In this document: positions 16,544-25,119 of the stretch, one piece after another
Layout of the letters: every line of letters begins with the position of its first letter
Numbering within the stretch: position 1 is the stretch's first letter
Assembly (NCBI GenBank): GCA_934130215.1
Contig: CAKOXR010000003.1
Span: forward strand, 1-47,007
Origin: an uncultured Bacilli bacterium
GTDB taxonomy: Bacteria; Bacillota_I; Bacilli_A; RF39; UBA660
Reading direction: 5' to 3'
DNA: 47,007 nucleotides
Translations under genes and position numbers: made by a program
The notes under the pieces: model-generated
Database searches by the model: none
Told to the model about the DNA's origin: nothing
Seen by the model: only the letters and a program-made list of their open reading frames with translations

Positions 16544-17359
16544 ATGATATTAATGGGTAAATATAATGGTTTTTGTAATGGTGTTGAAACTTCTATAAAT
16601 GAATCAAATAATCTTTTAAAATTGTATAAAACTGTATATGCATTAGGAATGCTTGTTCATAATGAAAATGTAATTAAAAATTTAGAGAAAAATGGTATAA
16701 TATTTGTGGATAATATAGAGTCTGTTCCAGATAATTCACATTTAATTATAAGGGCACATGGTGTTGATAAGGATACATATGAAAAATGTAAGAAAAAAAA
16801 TTTAATTGTTCATGATTTAACTTGTCCAAATGTTTTAAAGACACATGAAATTGTTAAAAATTTAAATAAAAATGGTTATTTTGTTATTTTATATGGTAGT
16901 AAAGATCATCCTGAATCAATTGGAACAATTAGTTATTGTGATGGTATTATAGTTGAAAATATTGATCAAATAATAGTTCCTCAAAATAAGAAACTAGCAC
17001 TTCTTTCTCAAACTACTAAAAGTATAGAAAAGTATAATGAGATAAAAAATTATTTAATTAATAAATATCCTGATATTTTAACTTATAATACAATATGTAG
17101 TGCAACTAAAAAAAGGGAAGAAGATGTAATTGAGTTATCAAGAAAGGTAGATAATTTGCTTGTTGTTGGATCAAAAAAGAGTTCAAATACAAAAAAACTA
17201 TTGGAGGTATCTCTTTGTAAAAATACAATATTAGTGGATGATATAGATAATTTTAATGTTGATTTAAGGGGTAATATTGGTATTGTAACTGGAGCGAGTG
17301 CTAGTAATGATGATGCAATTAAATTAAAATTAAAATATGAAAAAAATTATAAAAAATAA
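16544..17359 (+). CDS. ispH: 4-hydroxy-3-methylbut-2-enyl diphosphate reductase (IspH/LytB)
   Basis: Iron-sulfur enzyme for the last step of the MEP isoprenoid pathway, giving IPP and DMAPP. The three cluster cysteines are at about residues 11 (GFCNGV), 94 (LTCPNV) and 185 (ICSATKKRE). Substrate residues are seen in RAHGV, DHPESIGT and KKSSNTKKL. 271 residues is slightly short but complete. GGGGGA is five bases before ATG 16544; the next ATG (16553) is further than usual. The product feeds undecaprenyl phosphate for MraY. Stands alone. Confidence 0.93.
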   Translation: MILMGKYNGFCNGVETSINESNNLLKLYKTVYALGMLVHNENVIKNLEKNGIIFVDNIESVPDNSHLIIRAHGVDKDTYEKCKKKNLIVHDLTCPNVLKTHEIVKNLNKNGYFVILYGSKDHPESIGTISYCDGIIVENIDQIIVPQNKKLALLSQTTKSIEKYNEIKNYLINKYPDILTYNTICSATKKREEDVIELSRKVDNLLVVGSKKSSNTKKLLEVSLCKNTILVDDIDNFNVDLRGNIGIVTGASASNDDAIKLKLKYEKNYKK

Positions 17360-17370
17360 TTAATTTATAA

Positions 17371-17399
17371 TTGTATAAGGAAATAAAGTATGGTAAAAT
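17371..17399 (+). promoter_or_regulatory. Probable promoter of the BspA-like gene
   Basis: TTGTAT (17371-17376), 17 bases, TAAAAT (17394-17399). A transcript starting near 17406 would carry the ACAT repeat in its leader of about 190 nt. Confidence 0.5.
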
Positions 17400-17458
17400 T
17401 AGATTGTAATAAATACTAAAGGTAATAATGAAGGGTTTGTTGATAACATGAAAAAGGA

Positions 17459-17498
17459 ACATACATACATACATACATACATACATACATACATACAT
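17459..17498 (+). repeat. Tetranucleotide microsatellite (ACAT)10
   Basis: Ten perfect copies of ACAT, 40 bases without interruption, in the leader between the putative promoter and the BspA-like start codon at 17599. Such tracts change length by slipped-strand mispairing and are classic phase-variation switches. A short frame starting at ATG 17448 runs through the tract and stops at 17499-17501; adding one unit (or removing two) would move its stop to 17576-17578, just before the ribosome binding site of the surface gene. Confidence 0.97.
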
Positions 17499-17598
17499 TA
17501 AATAATATAAAAAATACCTTTGTTAATAATTATAGGATTAGATATATAAGAATAACTAGTCTTCTTTTTAGTATTTAAATAAATGGAGGTAAAAATAT

Positions 17599-19959
17599 AT
17601 GAAATTAAATAAAAAGGTATTTATAATCATAACATTTGTAATAGGTTTAATCAGTTTATTAATAGGTAGTATTGCTTATTATAGAATTGTTGTAAATGGT
17701 TCAATTACTGGTAATACTGGTAATGCGGTATTTGTTTTAAGAGATACAGAAGCAGGTGAATCATGGAATAACAAAAATATTAATTTGGGAACTATAAATC
17801 CTGGTGATAGTGGATCATTTGATGTTGTTATGGATGCTAGTGGATCTTCTGTTGATATGTATGCGACATTAGATATTGAAAGAAATAATTTACCTGGTAA
17901 TTTAAAATTTTATACAACGGCTGATCATAAGAGTGAACTTCATAAATATTATTCATTTCTAGAAAAAAATGGGACAAATAAAGAAAAATTAACGGTATAT
18001 TGGTACTGGAATCCTTATATTAGTGATGAAGATGATAATAAATATGTAAATAAAACTTTTACTGCAAATATAACTGTTAATGCAGTTCAAATAAGTGAAT
18101 ATGCGACTATGAAGAATGGGTATAGTGATAGTTCAGGTGCTAATGGTGGTACTGAATTTTGGAATGATAATTATAAACCATATATAAGAACTATTAACTT
18201 TGGTAATGATTTAAGTAATTTACCTAGTAGTTGTACCGAAGAAAATTTATGTTGGGATATTTCTGAAAGTGCAACCCAAAGGAAAAAAGTATATGGTTAT
18301 TTAGTAGATACTGGATTAAAAGATAGTACTGATAATACAAAATCATTATATAATTTATACATAGTAAGTGATGCACCAATATTTGCACCTTTTAGATGTA
18401 GTAATATATTTTCATTTCAGAAATATAAAAATAATAAATATACCTCAAATTTAACCCAAATTAATTTTAATGATAATTTTAATACAAGTAATACATATTA
18501 TATGGATGAAATGTTTAAGGGGTGTATATCTATAGTTAAGTTGAACTTGGATAATTTTAATACATCCAAAGTTGTTAAAATGTCTAGTGGAACTGGATCG
18601 GGTATGTTTTTTGATTGCTCAAATTTAAAAAAATTGTATATAAGTAATTTTAATACAAAAAAATTGCAAGTTATGGGCTCTATGTTTGAAGGTTGTTCAT
18701 CTTTAACAAGTTTGGATATAAGTAGCTTTAATACCGCAAATGTAATAGATATGGTTTCTATATTTGATGGTTGTTCATCCTTAACAAGTTTAGATTTAAG
18801 TGGTTTTAATACGGCAAGTGTAACATCTATGTCCCAAATGTTTTTAAATTGTTCATCCTTAACAAACTTAGATTTAAGCAGTTTTAATACGGCAAATGTA
18901 ACCGGTCGTATGTTTAAGATGTTTTATGGATGTTCATCTTTAACAAGTTTAGATTTGAGTAATTTTAATACGGCAAATGTAAAGGATATGGGTAGTATGT
19001 TTGCTGACTGTTCATCCTTAACAAATTTGGATTTAAGTAATTTTAATACAGCAAATGTAACAGATATGTCTTATATGTTCTCTGACTGTTCATCCTTAAC
19101 AAGTTTAGATTTGAGTAATTTTAATACGGCAAATGTAGCAAATATGTATGAAATGTTTCGTGATTGTAGATCCTTAACAAGTTTAGATTTAAGTAGTTTT
19201 AATACAACAAGAGTAACAAATATGACTCAGATGTTTTACAGTTGTTCATCCTTAACAACAACAATCAACATAATGAATGCTAATGTTAGTTATTATTATA
19301 ATATGTTTTATAATGCCGCAACTAACTCAGGATCTCAAATAACAGTTAATTATATTGCTTCTGCATCAACATTAGTTGATAAAATGATTGCAGAAAAATC
19401 ATCTAATAGTAATGTTATAAAAGGAAATATAATTCCTGAATATTCAATTACAATAACTGGTAATGATGATATAAAATATGAATCTATTAATAGAGTAAAA
19501 GGTACAAAAGTAACTTTAACATCTATATCAGGTAATAATTATGTAACATCATTTAAAATGAATGGAACTACTATAAATGGAAATGAATTTATAATGCCTG
19601 ATACCGATGTAACAATAACGGACATTGTTGCAACGACATGTAAAACAATTGAGTCTGCCCATAATCCATACCCTAAGTCTCAAAATAATGTTATACTTGG
19701 TGAACATACATTCGAAGGAGCAAAAAGTTTAACAGTTATACTAGACTATCAAACTGAAGGTACAAGTTATGATTATTTCCTAATATATGACTCTAGCACA
19801 TCAACAACAGGTATAAACAATAATAAAAAATATGGAGGAAAGACTAGAACACAGGAAACAATAACAATTAACTCTAACTATATTAAAATAACATTTAAAA
19901 GTGATAGTAGTGATAACAACTATTACGGCATAAAAGCAATAGTAATCCCTAACTATTAA
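17599..19959 (+). CDS. Secreted/anchored BspA-like surface protein with DUF285 repeats
   Basis: 786 residues. An N-terminal hydrophobic segment (about residues 6-28) after MKLNKK serves as signal peptide or anchor. Residues ~30-170 form a beta-rich domain with NLGTINPGDSGSFDVVM and VDMYATLDIE, resembling TasA/camelysin-type domains (weak). From about residue 305 to 555 there are roughly nine 25-residue DUF285 (BspA-like leucine-rich) repeats of the form GCSSLTSLDLSNFNTANV.DM..MF. The C-terminus has SYDYFLIYD and NYIKITFKSD, like a CUB domain. No LPXTG motif. GGAGGT lies upstream of the ATG. Such proteins act in adhesion in Mycoplasma, Treponema and Bacteroidales; here the ligand is unknown. 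Transfer or fast evolution is possible given the repeat-rich sequence. Confidence 0.88.
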   Translation: MKLNKKVFIIITFVIGLISLLIGSIAYYRIVVNGSITGNTGNAVFVLRDTEAGESWNNKNINLGTINPGDSGSFDVVMDASGSSVDMYATLDIERNNLPGNLKFYTTADHKSELHKYYSFLEKNGTNKEKLTVYWYWNPYISDEDDNKYVNKTFTANITVNAVQISEYATMKNGYSDSSGANGGTEFWNDNYKPYIRTINFGNDLSNLPSSCTEENLCWDISESATQRKKVYGYLVDTGLKDSTDNTKSLYNLYIVSDAPIFAPFRCSNIFSFQKYKNNKYTSNLTQINFNDNFNTSNTYYMDEMFKGCISIVKLNLDNFNTSKVVKMSSGTGSGMFFDCSNLKKLYISNFNTKKLQVMGSMFEGCSSLTSLDISSFNTANVIDMVSIFDGCSSLTSLDLSGFNTASVTSMSQMFLNCSSLTNLDLSSFNTANVTGRMFKMFYGCSSLTSLDLSNFNTANVKDMGSMFADCSSLTNLDLSNFNTANVTDMSYMFSDCSSLTSLDLSNFNTANVANMYEMFRDCRSLTSLDLSSFNTTRVTNMTQMFYSCSSLTTTINIMNANVSYYYNMFYNAATNSGSQITVNYIASASTLVDKMIAEKSSNSNVIKGNIIPEYSITITGNDDIKYESINRVKGTKVTLTSISGNNYVTSFKMNGTTINGNEFIMPDTDVTITDIVATTCKTIESAHNPYPKSQNNVILGEHTFEGAKSLTVILDYQTEGTSYDYFLIYDSSTSTTGINNNKKYGGKTRTQETITINSNYIKITFKSDSSDNNYYGIKAIVIPNY
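18519..19258 (+). repeat. DUF285 repeat array inside the BspA-like gene
   Basis: About nine tandem units of roughly 75 bases, several nearly identical at DNA level (for example TTTAATACGGCAAATGTA recurs with few changes). Middle units are most alike and outer ones diverged, which suggests unit gain by recombination. Confidence 0.9.
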
Positions 19960-20064
19960 GATAAATATAAATTAAAGTAAGTTTTTATTTATAAAAAATT
20001 ATAAAAATTCATATTTTAATTATAAAATAAATATGATATAATCTAATAGAAAGGAGTTAATAAT

Positions 20065-20475
20065 ATGGGAATATATGGACCAGAAACAGATTTTATAACA
20101 TTTGATAAAACAATAACAGCATCATTTGTATGGATTTTAATGTCAATCTTTATTGCAATAGCAGGAGGAATAGCACTTTATTTCGTATTTGCAGATAAAG
20201 AAATCAGAAAAAAATTAACTGGAAAAACAAAAAAAATAGTCGAATTTTTAACATTTGAAAAAAATTTATTAATGCCAATATTAAAAATAAGTTATTTAAT
20301 ATTAACAATTTTTATAACATTATACTCATTCGTATTAATAAAATTAAGCTTTTTTGCATTTCTAGCTTTACTAATATTCGGTAATTTAACACTTAGAATA
20401 AGTTATGAAATGGTAATGTTATTTGTTGGACTAACAGAAGATGTTAAAGAAATTAAGAAAGGTTTAAAGAAATAG
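20065..20475 (+). CDS. Small membrane protein, possibly DUF4282 family
   Basis: 136 residues with three hydrophobic helices (about 22-44, 69-90 and 92-112) and a charged C-terminus. The stretch LIFGNLTLRISYEMVMLFVGLTEDVKEIKKGLKK resembles the end of DUF4282 proteins (R.YCE..iv.F.i.e.l.eI), a membrane family without known function. AAAGGAG precedes the ATG, and a TATAAT box is at 20037-20042. Closed by its own terminator. Family call is tentative. Confidence 0.6.
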   Translation: MGIYGPETDFITFDKTITASFVWILMSIFIAIAGGIALYFVFADKEIRKKLTGKTKKIVEFLTFEKNLLMPILKISYLILTIFITLYSFVLIKLSFFAFLALLIFGNLTLRISYEMVMLFVGLTEDVKEIKKGLKK

Positions 20476-20492
20476 TGTACTATTTCTTTTTG
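20467..20492 (+). terminator. Terminator after the small membrane protein
   Basis: AAGAAATAG-TGTA-CTATTTCTT followed by T residues, stop codon in the stem. Confidence 0.8.
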
Positions 20493-20497
20493 TAATC

Positions 20498-21067
20498 ATG
20501 AAAGAATTAGAAACAGAAAGATTATATTTAAGAAAAATTAATTATTCAGATACACAAGAAATGTTTGATAACTGGTGTAACGATAAAGAAGTATGTAAAT
20601 ATTTACCATGGAATATTCATGAAAATATAAAAGTAACAGAAAACCTTGTAAAAATGTGGATTGAAGAATATAAAAATATAGACACCTATAGATGGATGGT
20701 TGTATTAAAAGAAACAAACGAATTACTCGGAACAATTGACATTGTAAAACAAGACAAAACAAATAAAGTCTATGAAGTAGGATATTGCTATAAAAAATCA
20801 TCATGGAATAAAGGATACGGAACAGAAGCATTAACAAGAGTTATTAAATTCCTATTTGATGACATAAAAGCATATCTAGTATATGCTAAACACTATGAAA
20901 ACAATATAGGAAGCTATAAAGTAATGGAAAAATCAAACATGAAAGTTGAAGCAGTATTAAGAAATAGAATAATCTTTGAAGGAAAACGAATAGGGGAAGT
21001 ATATCACTCAATAACAAAAGAAGAATACGAAAGGTTAAATTATGACAATAATAATACCAGCTTATAA
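20498..21067 (+). CDS. GNAT N-acetyltransferase, RimJ/RimL type
   Basis: 189-residue acetyltransferase of the Acetyltransf_3 group, using acetyl-CoA to modify an amino group of an unknown acceptor (protein N-terminus, sugar or antibiotic). The start LETERLYLR is typical, W.V......LLGTIDI follows, and the acetyl-CoA loop is KSSWNKGYGTEAL near residue 105; the closing NIGSYKVMEKSNMK is also typical. No Shine-Dalgarno is visible before ATG 20498, which stands six bases after a terminator hairpin. It overlaps the next gene by 26 bases, so both are probably translated from one mRNA. Confidence 0.85.
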   Translation: MKELETERLYLRKINYSDTQEMFDNWCNDKEVCKYLPWNIHENIKVTENLVKMWIEEYKNIDTYRWMVVLKETNELLGTIDIVKQDKTNKVYEVGYCYKKSSWNKGYGTEALTRVIKFLFDDIKAYLVYAKHYENNIGSYKVMEKSNMKVEAVLRNRIIFEGKRIGEVYHSITKEEYERLNYDNNNTSL

Positions 21068-22052
21068 TCCTGATTATCACCTAATAAATCTAGTAAAAAA
21101 ATTAAAAAGATATAACATTATAATAGTAGATGACGGAAGTAAATCAAAAGAAATATTTAAATCACTTAATAATATAACTATATTAAAACATGAAGTTAAT
21201 AAAGGAAAAGGCCAAGCCATGAAAACAGCAATGGAATATGTATATAAAAACACAAAAGAAGAAGGAATTATATTCGTTGATGCAGATGGACAACATAAAC
21301 CAAAAGATATCGAAAAAATAATAAATATTTTTAATAGAAATAAAGATTCAATAATATTAGGAATAAGACAATTTGATAAAGAAGTTCCCTTTAAATCAAG
21401 AATGGGAAATAAAATAACCAAATATTTATTTAGACTATTTACAGGAAAAAACATACAAGATACCCAAACAGGATTAAGAGCACTCAATACAAAATATATT
21501 CCCTTTTTACTAAAAATTGAAGGAAATAGATATGAATATGAAATGAATATGTTACTAGAAATAGTATCAAACAAAATAAACATAATAGAAGTACCAATAG
21601 AAACAGTTTATGAAGATAAAAAAAATTCAACATCACACTTTAAAGTAATAAAAGATTCATTTTTAATTTATAAAAAATTTTTAAAATTTATATTATCAGG
21701 ATTAATATGCTTTATTATAGATTACTTAAGTTTTATAATCTTAATAAAATTATTAAAACAAAATCCAACAAATATATTTATTTCAAACATAATTGCTCGA
21801 TTTATTAGTGCAACAATAAATTATAATATAAATAAAAAAATAGTATTTAAATCAAATAAAAAAAGTGTTTACGAATATATAATGTTATCACTAGGTATTA
21901 TATTAATTAACAGTTTAATTTTAAATATATTTATAAGTAAAATGAATATAAATATTTATATCGCAAAAATATTAATAGAACTAATTCTATTTATAATAAA
22001 TTTTATAATACAAAATAATATCATATTTAAAGAAAGAAGGAGGAAAATATGA
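21042..22052 (+). CDS. Family 2 glycosyltransferase fused to GtrA-like membrane domain
   Basis: 336 residues in two parts. Residues 1 to about 205 are a GT-A glycosyltransferase: MTIIIPAYNPD, IIVDDGS, FVDADGQHKP (DxD-like), TQTGLRA and the YEYEMNMLLE end, as in polyprenyl-phosphate sugar transferases. Residues about 215-330 form a GtrA domain with four membrane helices and NIIARFISATINYNINKKIVFK. Such fusions are thought to make an undecaprenyl- or dolichyl-phosphate sugar and help it cross the membrane for wall or envelope glycosylation. Overlaps neighbours by 26 bases upstream and 4 downstream. Confidence 0.88.
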   Translation: MTIIIPAYNPDYHLINLVKKLKRYNIIIVDDGSKSKEIFKSLNNITILKHEVNKGKGQAMKTAMEYVYKNTKEEGIIFVDADGQHKPKDIEKIINIFNRNKDSIILGIRQFDKEVPFKSRMGNKITKYLFRLFTGKNIQDTQTGLRALNTKYIPFLLKIEGNRYEYEMNMLLEIVSNKINIIEVPIETVYEDKKNSTSHFKVIKDSFLIYKKFLKFILSGLICFIIDYLSFIILIKLLKQNPTNIFISNIIARFISATINYNINKKIVFKSNKKSVYEYIMLSLGIILINSLILNIFISKMNINIYIAKILIELILFIINFIIQNNIIFKERRRKI

Positions 22053-22930
22053 CATTAGTTATAATGGCCGCAGGAATGGGAAGTAGATTCGGAGGATTAA
22101 AACAAATTGAACCAATAGATGAATACGGTAACTTTATAATCGATTATTCAATATATGATGCTATAAAAGCAGGATATAATAAAGTAGTTTTTATAATAAA
22201 AAAAGAAAATTATAATATATTTCATGAAACTATAGGAAAAAGAATTGAAAATAAAATAAAAGTAGAATATGCATTTCAAGAATTAGATAACATACCAAAA
22301 GGATATACTGTACCAAAAGAAAGAATAAAACCATTTGGAACAGCACATGCCATATTATCAGCTAAAGATAAAGTAAAAGAACCATTTACAATAATAAATT
22401 CAGATGATTTTTATGGATTCGATGCATATAAAAAAGCAATTTCATTTTTAAAAGAAAATAAAACAGATTATGCAGTTATAGGATATAAAGTAAAAAATAC
22501 CATAACAGAAAATGGTAATGTAAAAAGAGGAGTATGTAAAATTGAAAAAGGTTTTGTAACACAATTAATCGAATCAGAAATAGAATATAATGGTAACTAT
22601 ATAGCACATCCATTAGATAAAAGTTTACCATTTAAAATAGATGGAGAAACAATTGTATCAATGAATATGTTTTCATTTCAATTATCATTATTTGATTATT
22701 TAGAAAAACAATTTCCTATCTTTTTAGATGAAAACATAAATAATATAAAAAGTGAATTCTTAATACCAGATATAGTCTTTAAACAAATGAAAGAAGAAAA
22801 AATCAAAGTAAAAGCAATTAATACATCATCTAAATGGTTAGGAGTTACCTATAAAGAAGATAAACAAAAAGTAGTACAAAACCTAAGAAAATTAGTTGAA
22901 CAAGGAGAATATAAGGAAGGACTATGGTAG
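22049..22930 (+). CDS. Sugar-1-phosphate nucleotidyltransferase family protein
   Basis: 293 residues. It begins with the nucleotidyltransferase signature MAAGMGSRFGGLKQIEP, followed by the IIDYSIYDA segment, FGTAHAILSAKD (substrate loop) and NSDDFYGFDAY (metal site), then a basic and beta-rich second half. It resembles UTP-glucose-1-phosphate or related NDP-sugar synthases; the sugar is not determined. GGAGGAAA upstream and a 4-base overlap (ATGA) with the GT2-GtrA gene suggest the two act in one pathway: nucleotide-sugar then lipid-linked sugar. Confidence 0.82.
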   Translation: MTLVIMAAGMGSRFGGLKQIEPIDEYGNFIIDYSIYDAIKAGYNKVVFIIKKENYNIFHETIGKRIENKIKVEYAFQELDNIPKGYTVPKERIKPFGTAHAILSAKDKVKEPFTIINSDDFYGFDAYKKAISFLKENKTDYAVIGYKVKNTITENGNVKRGVCKIEKGFVTQLIESEIEYNGNYIAHPLDKSLPFKIDGETIVSMNMFSFQLSLFDYLEKQFPIFLDENINNIKSEFLIPDIVFKQMKEEKIKVKAINTSSKWLGVTYKEDKQKVVQNLRKLVEQGEYKEGLW

Positions 22931-22941
22931 TCTTTCCTTTA
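22912..22941 (+). terminator. Terminator of the glycosyl cluster
   Basis: AAGGAAGGACTA-TGG-TAGTCTTTCCTT, nearly perfect 12-bp stem containing the stop codon; short T run. Confidence 0.75.
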
Positions 22942-22981
22942 CATTTCATAAAAAAAATAATATAATAAATATGGTGATAGA

Positions 22982-23521
22982 ATGAAAAAGGTATTTTCTA
23001 TAATATTTAGTTTTATATTAATAATAATAATGATTTTATTTATAATAAGTATTTCATTAAAAGTATATAATATAAACGAACTAAACAATATAATTAATTT
23101 AATAAATAATGATTTTAATATAAAAATTATAAATAATTTAAATTTTATTTTTAAAACTCAATTTATGATATCAACTTTAATTATATTTATAATAATATTT
23201 ATAATATTAAGCTTAATTAACATAAAAAACAAATTTTTTAATTCATTAAAATATATTGGTTCATCAATGATTATAAGCGGATCATTTACATTAATAGGAG
23301 GACTTTTTTTTGATAAAATAATTTCATCATTAAACACAAATGTAAAAATTATTTTAAACAACAATCGAATAGAATTCTTAAACTCAATAAATCATAAAAG
23401 TATTATTTTTATTATTATAGGACTTTTACTAATTATATTGTTTTCTATAATAGATACAATAATAGAAAAATATAAAAACCAAAAGTTAATAGAAGATAAC
23501 ATAGAACTAATCGAAGAATAA
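22982..23521 (+). CDS. Hypothetical membrane protein
   Basis: 179 residues, very hydrophobic and Ile/Asn-rich, not recognised. Four membrane segments are likely (about 5-27, 62-82, 90-108 and 138-158), with an acidic and lysine-rich tail. The loops carry no known motif. A weak GGTGAT precedes the ATG. Located between the glycosyl cluster and the LysM/M23 gene; nothing shows a functional link. Confidence 0.65.
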   Translation: MKKVFSIIFSFILIIIMILFIISISLKVYNINELNNIINLINNDFNIKIINNLNFIFKTQFMISTLIIFIIIFIILSLINIKNKFFNSLKYIGSSMIISGSFTLIGGLFFDKIISSLNTNVKIILNNNRIEFLNSINHKSIIFIIIGLLLIILFSIIDTIIEKYKNQKLIEDNIELIEE

Positions 23522-23523
23522 TA

Positions 23524-23552
23524 TTGAAAAAAAAATTAAGAATGAGTATAAT
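23524..23552 (+). promoter_or_regulatory. Promoter of the LysM/M23 gene
   Basis: TTGAAA (23524-23529), 17 bases, TATAAT (23547-23552), shortly before the start codon. Confidence 0.7.
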
Positions 23553-23570
23553 ATAAAAAGCGGTGATAAA

Positions 23571-25031
23571 ATGAAAATAATTAAATATATATTACTTGGA
23601 ATATTAACAATATTAATAGCTTGTATTCCATTAATAAGTGAAAGTATGCCAACATCAAGAAATCCATATACATATTATAGAGTTTATTATGATGGAGAAT
23701 TACTTGGAACAATTAAATCTGAAGATGAATTACTAAATTATATAAATAATAACAATCAAGAATATAAAGATAAATATAAAATAGATACAGTATATAAACC
23801 AAACGATTTATTAATAAAATCATATAAAACATATGAAAGTATTGTTGATGAAACAATAGATGTATATAAAAAAATAGAAAATTTAGCAAGCTTTACTTTA
23901 AAAGGATATGAATTTTCTATAATAAACGGAGAAAATACAGATATTATATATGTTTTAGATGAAAAAGTATTTAATGATGCTATTGAAACAGTAATAAAAA
24001 CATTTGTAAATGAAAAAGAATATGAAGATTATAAAAAAGGAAATAATACAAAAGCAACAAGAATTGATAATGTTTATGTAAAAGAAAATATCAATTATAA
24101 AGAAGTATATATTCCAATAAACGAAAAAATATATACAGATCCAGTAGATCTAGCATCACACCTTTTATATGGTGAAAAACCAAATATAAAAAAATACAAA
24201 GTTAAACTTGGAGATACAATAGAAAGTGTATCATTTGCAAACGAAATAAGTACAGGAGACTTTTTAATCGCAAACCCAGAATATAGTAGTCCAGAAAATC
24301 TTCTAGCAGTAGGATCAAGTGTAACAATAAAACCTTTAAAACCATCTATTAACATAGTAGTTGAAAAAGTTGAAACAACTGAAGATACAAAAGATTATAA
24401 AGTTGAAACAACTTATGATGAACAAAAAAATCAACAATACTATAGAGTTTTAAGAAAAGGAGAAAACGGTTTTGAAAGAGTAACCAGAAGAATTGAAACA
24501 ATAAATGGAGTCGATACATATGCATTAACTCTATCAAAAGAAGAATTAAAACCATCAATATCACAAATTGATGTTAAAGGAAGTAAAGTAGTATCTCGTG
24601 TTGGTGGATATAACTGGGGATGGCCTACAGAAAGTGGTTATTATATAAGTGACCGCTTTAGATACCGTTATAATCCAGTTTATGGATATTATGAACACCA
24701 TACAGGACTAGATATTACAGGAACAGGATGCTATTCTGAAATATATGCAGCAAATAATGGAGAAGTAATAATGTCAACAAATGTAGATAATGGAGGATAT
24801 GGTAAATTCGCTGTAATTAACCACAATAATGGATACAGTACCTTATATGGCCATATGGTAAAAGTTGTTGTTAAAGTCGGCGATGTAGTTGAAAAAGGAC
24901 AAGTAATAGGGTATATGGGATCAACTGGAATATCAACAGGATGTCACCTTCATTTTGAAGTATGGAGTGGTTATCCATGGACAAATGGATACCGTTTAAA
25001 CCCTAATGTAATATCAACATATAATAGATAA
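23571..25031 (+). CDS. LysM and M23 domain cell wall endopeptidase, membrane-anchored
   Basis: 486-residue exported peptidoglycan hydrolase. Residues 5-24 form a signal peptide or anchor. The N-terminal ~200 residues are a SPOR/PepSY-free, coiled and beta-rich region typical of this family. A LysM domain follows (KKYKVKLGDTIESVS ... LLAVGSSVTIKPLKP, near 205-260), then a G5-like segment with VETTYDEQKNQQYYRV, and the M23 domain with HTGLDITG and HLHFEVWSG at about 375-470, holding the zinc ligands. The G-W-P entry (NWGWPTES) is normal. GGTGAT precedes the ATG. Likely cuts stem-peptide cross-links in growth or at sporulation. Compare the unexported M23 protein at 873-1433. Confidence 0.9.
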   Translation: MKIIKYILLGILTILIACIPLISESMPTSRNPYTYYRVYYDGELLGTIKSEDELLNYINNNNQEYKDKYKIDTVYKPNDLLIKSYKTYESIVDETIDVYKKIENLASFTLKGYEFSIINGENTDIIYVLDEKVFNDAIETVIKTFVNEKEYEDYKKGNNTKATRIDNVYVKENINYKEVYIPINEKIYTDPVDLASHLLYGEKPNIKKYKVKLGDTIESVSFANEISTGDFLIANPEYSSPENLLAVGSSVTIKPLKPSINIVVEKVETTEDTKDYKVETTYDEQKNQQYYRVLRKGENGFERVTRRIETINGVDTYALTLSKEELKPSISQIDVKGSKVVSRVGGYNWGWPTESGYYISDRFRYRYNPVYGYYEHHTGLDITGTGCYSEIYAANNGEVIMSTNVDNGGYGKFAVINHNNGYSTLYGHMVKVVVKVGDVVEKGQVIGYMGSTGISTGCHLHFEVWSGYPWTNGYRLNPNVISTYNR

Positions 25032-25058
25032 AAAGATAATTTTTATCTTTTTTTATGC
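25028..25058 (+). terminator. Terminator of the LysM/M23 gene
   Basis: AAAAAGATAA-TTT-TTATCTTTTT with T run, covering the stop codon. Confidence 0.85.
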
Positions 25059-25070
25059 CCAAAAATCAAA

Positions 25071-25099
25071 TTGACTTCTCAAAATATATGTGCTAAACT
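25071..25099 (+). promoter_or_regulatory. Promoter of the P-type ATPase operon
   Basis: TTGACT (25071-25076), 17 bases, TAAACT (25094-25099) with an extended TG before the -10. It would also drive era and the genes after it. Confidence 0.7.
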
Positions 25100-25119
25100 T
25101 TATATGAAAAGGTGAAAAA

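Noticed and set aside
17459..17498. Short repeats as a possible CRISPR array
   Set aside because: Units are four bases with no spacers and no cas genes are nearby; it is a simple microsatellite.
17448..17501. Small frame across the ACAT tract as a protein gene
   Set aside because: The peptide is mostly HTYI repeats from the microsatellite and the upstream GAAGGG is weak; kept only as a possible regulatory frame.
17599..19959. Sortase-anchored LPXTG protein
   Set aside because: The C-terminus ends in a CUB-like domain without LPXTG, hydrophobic helix or basic tail.
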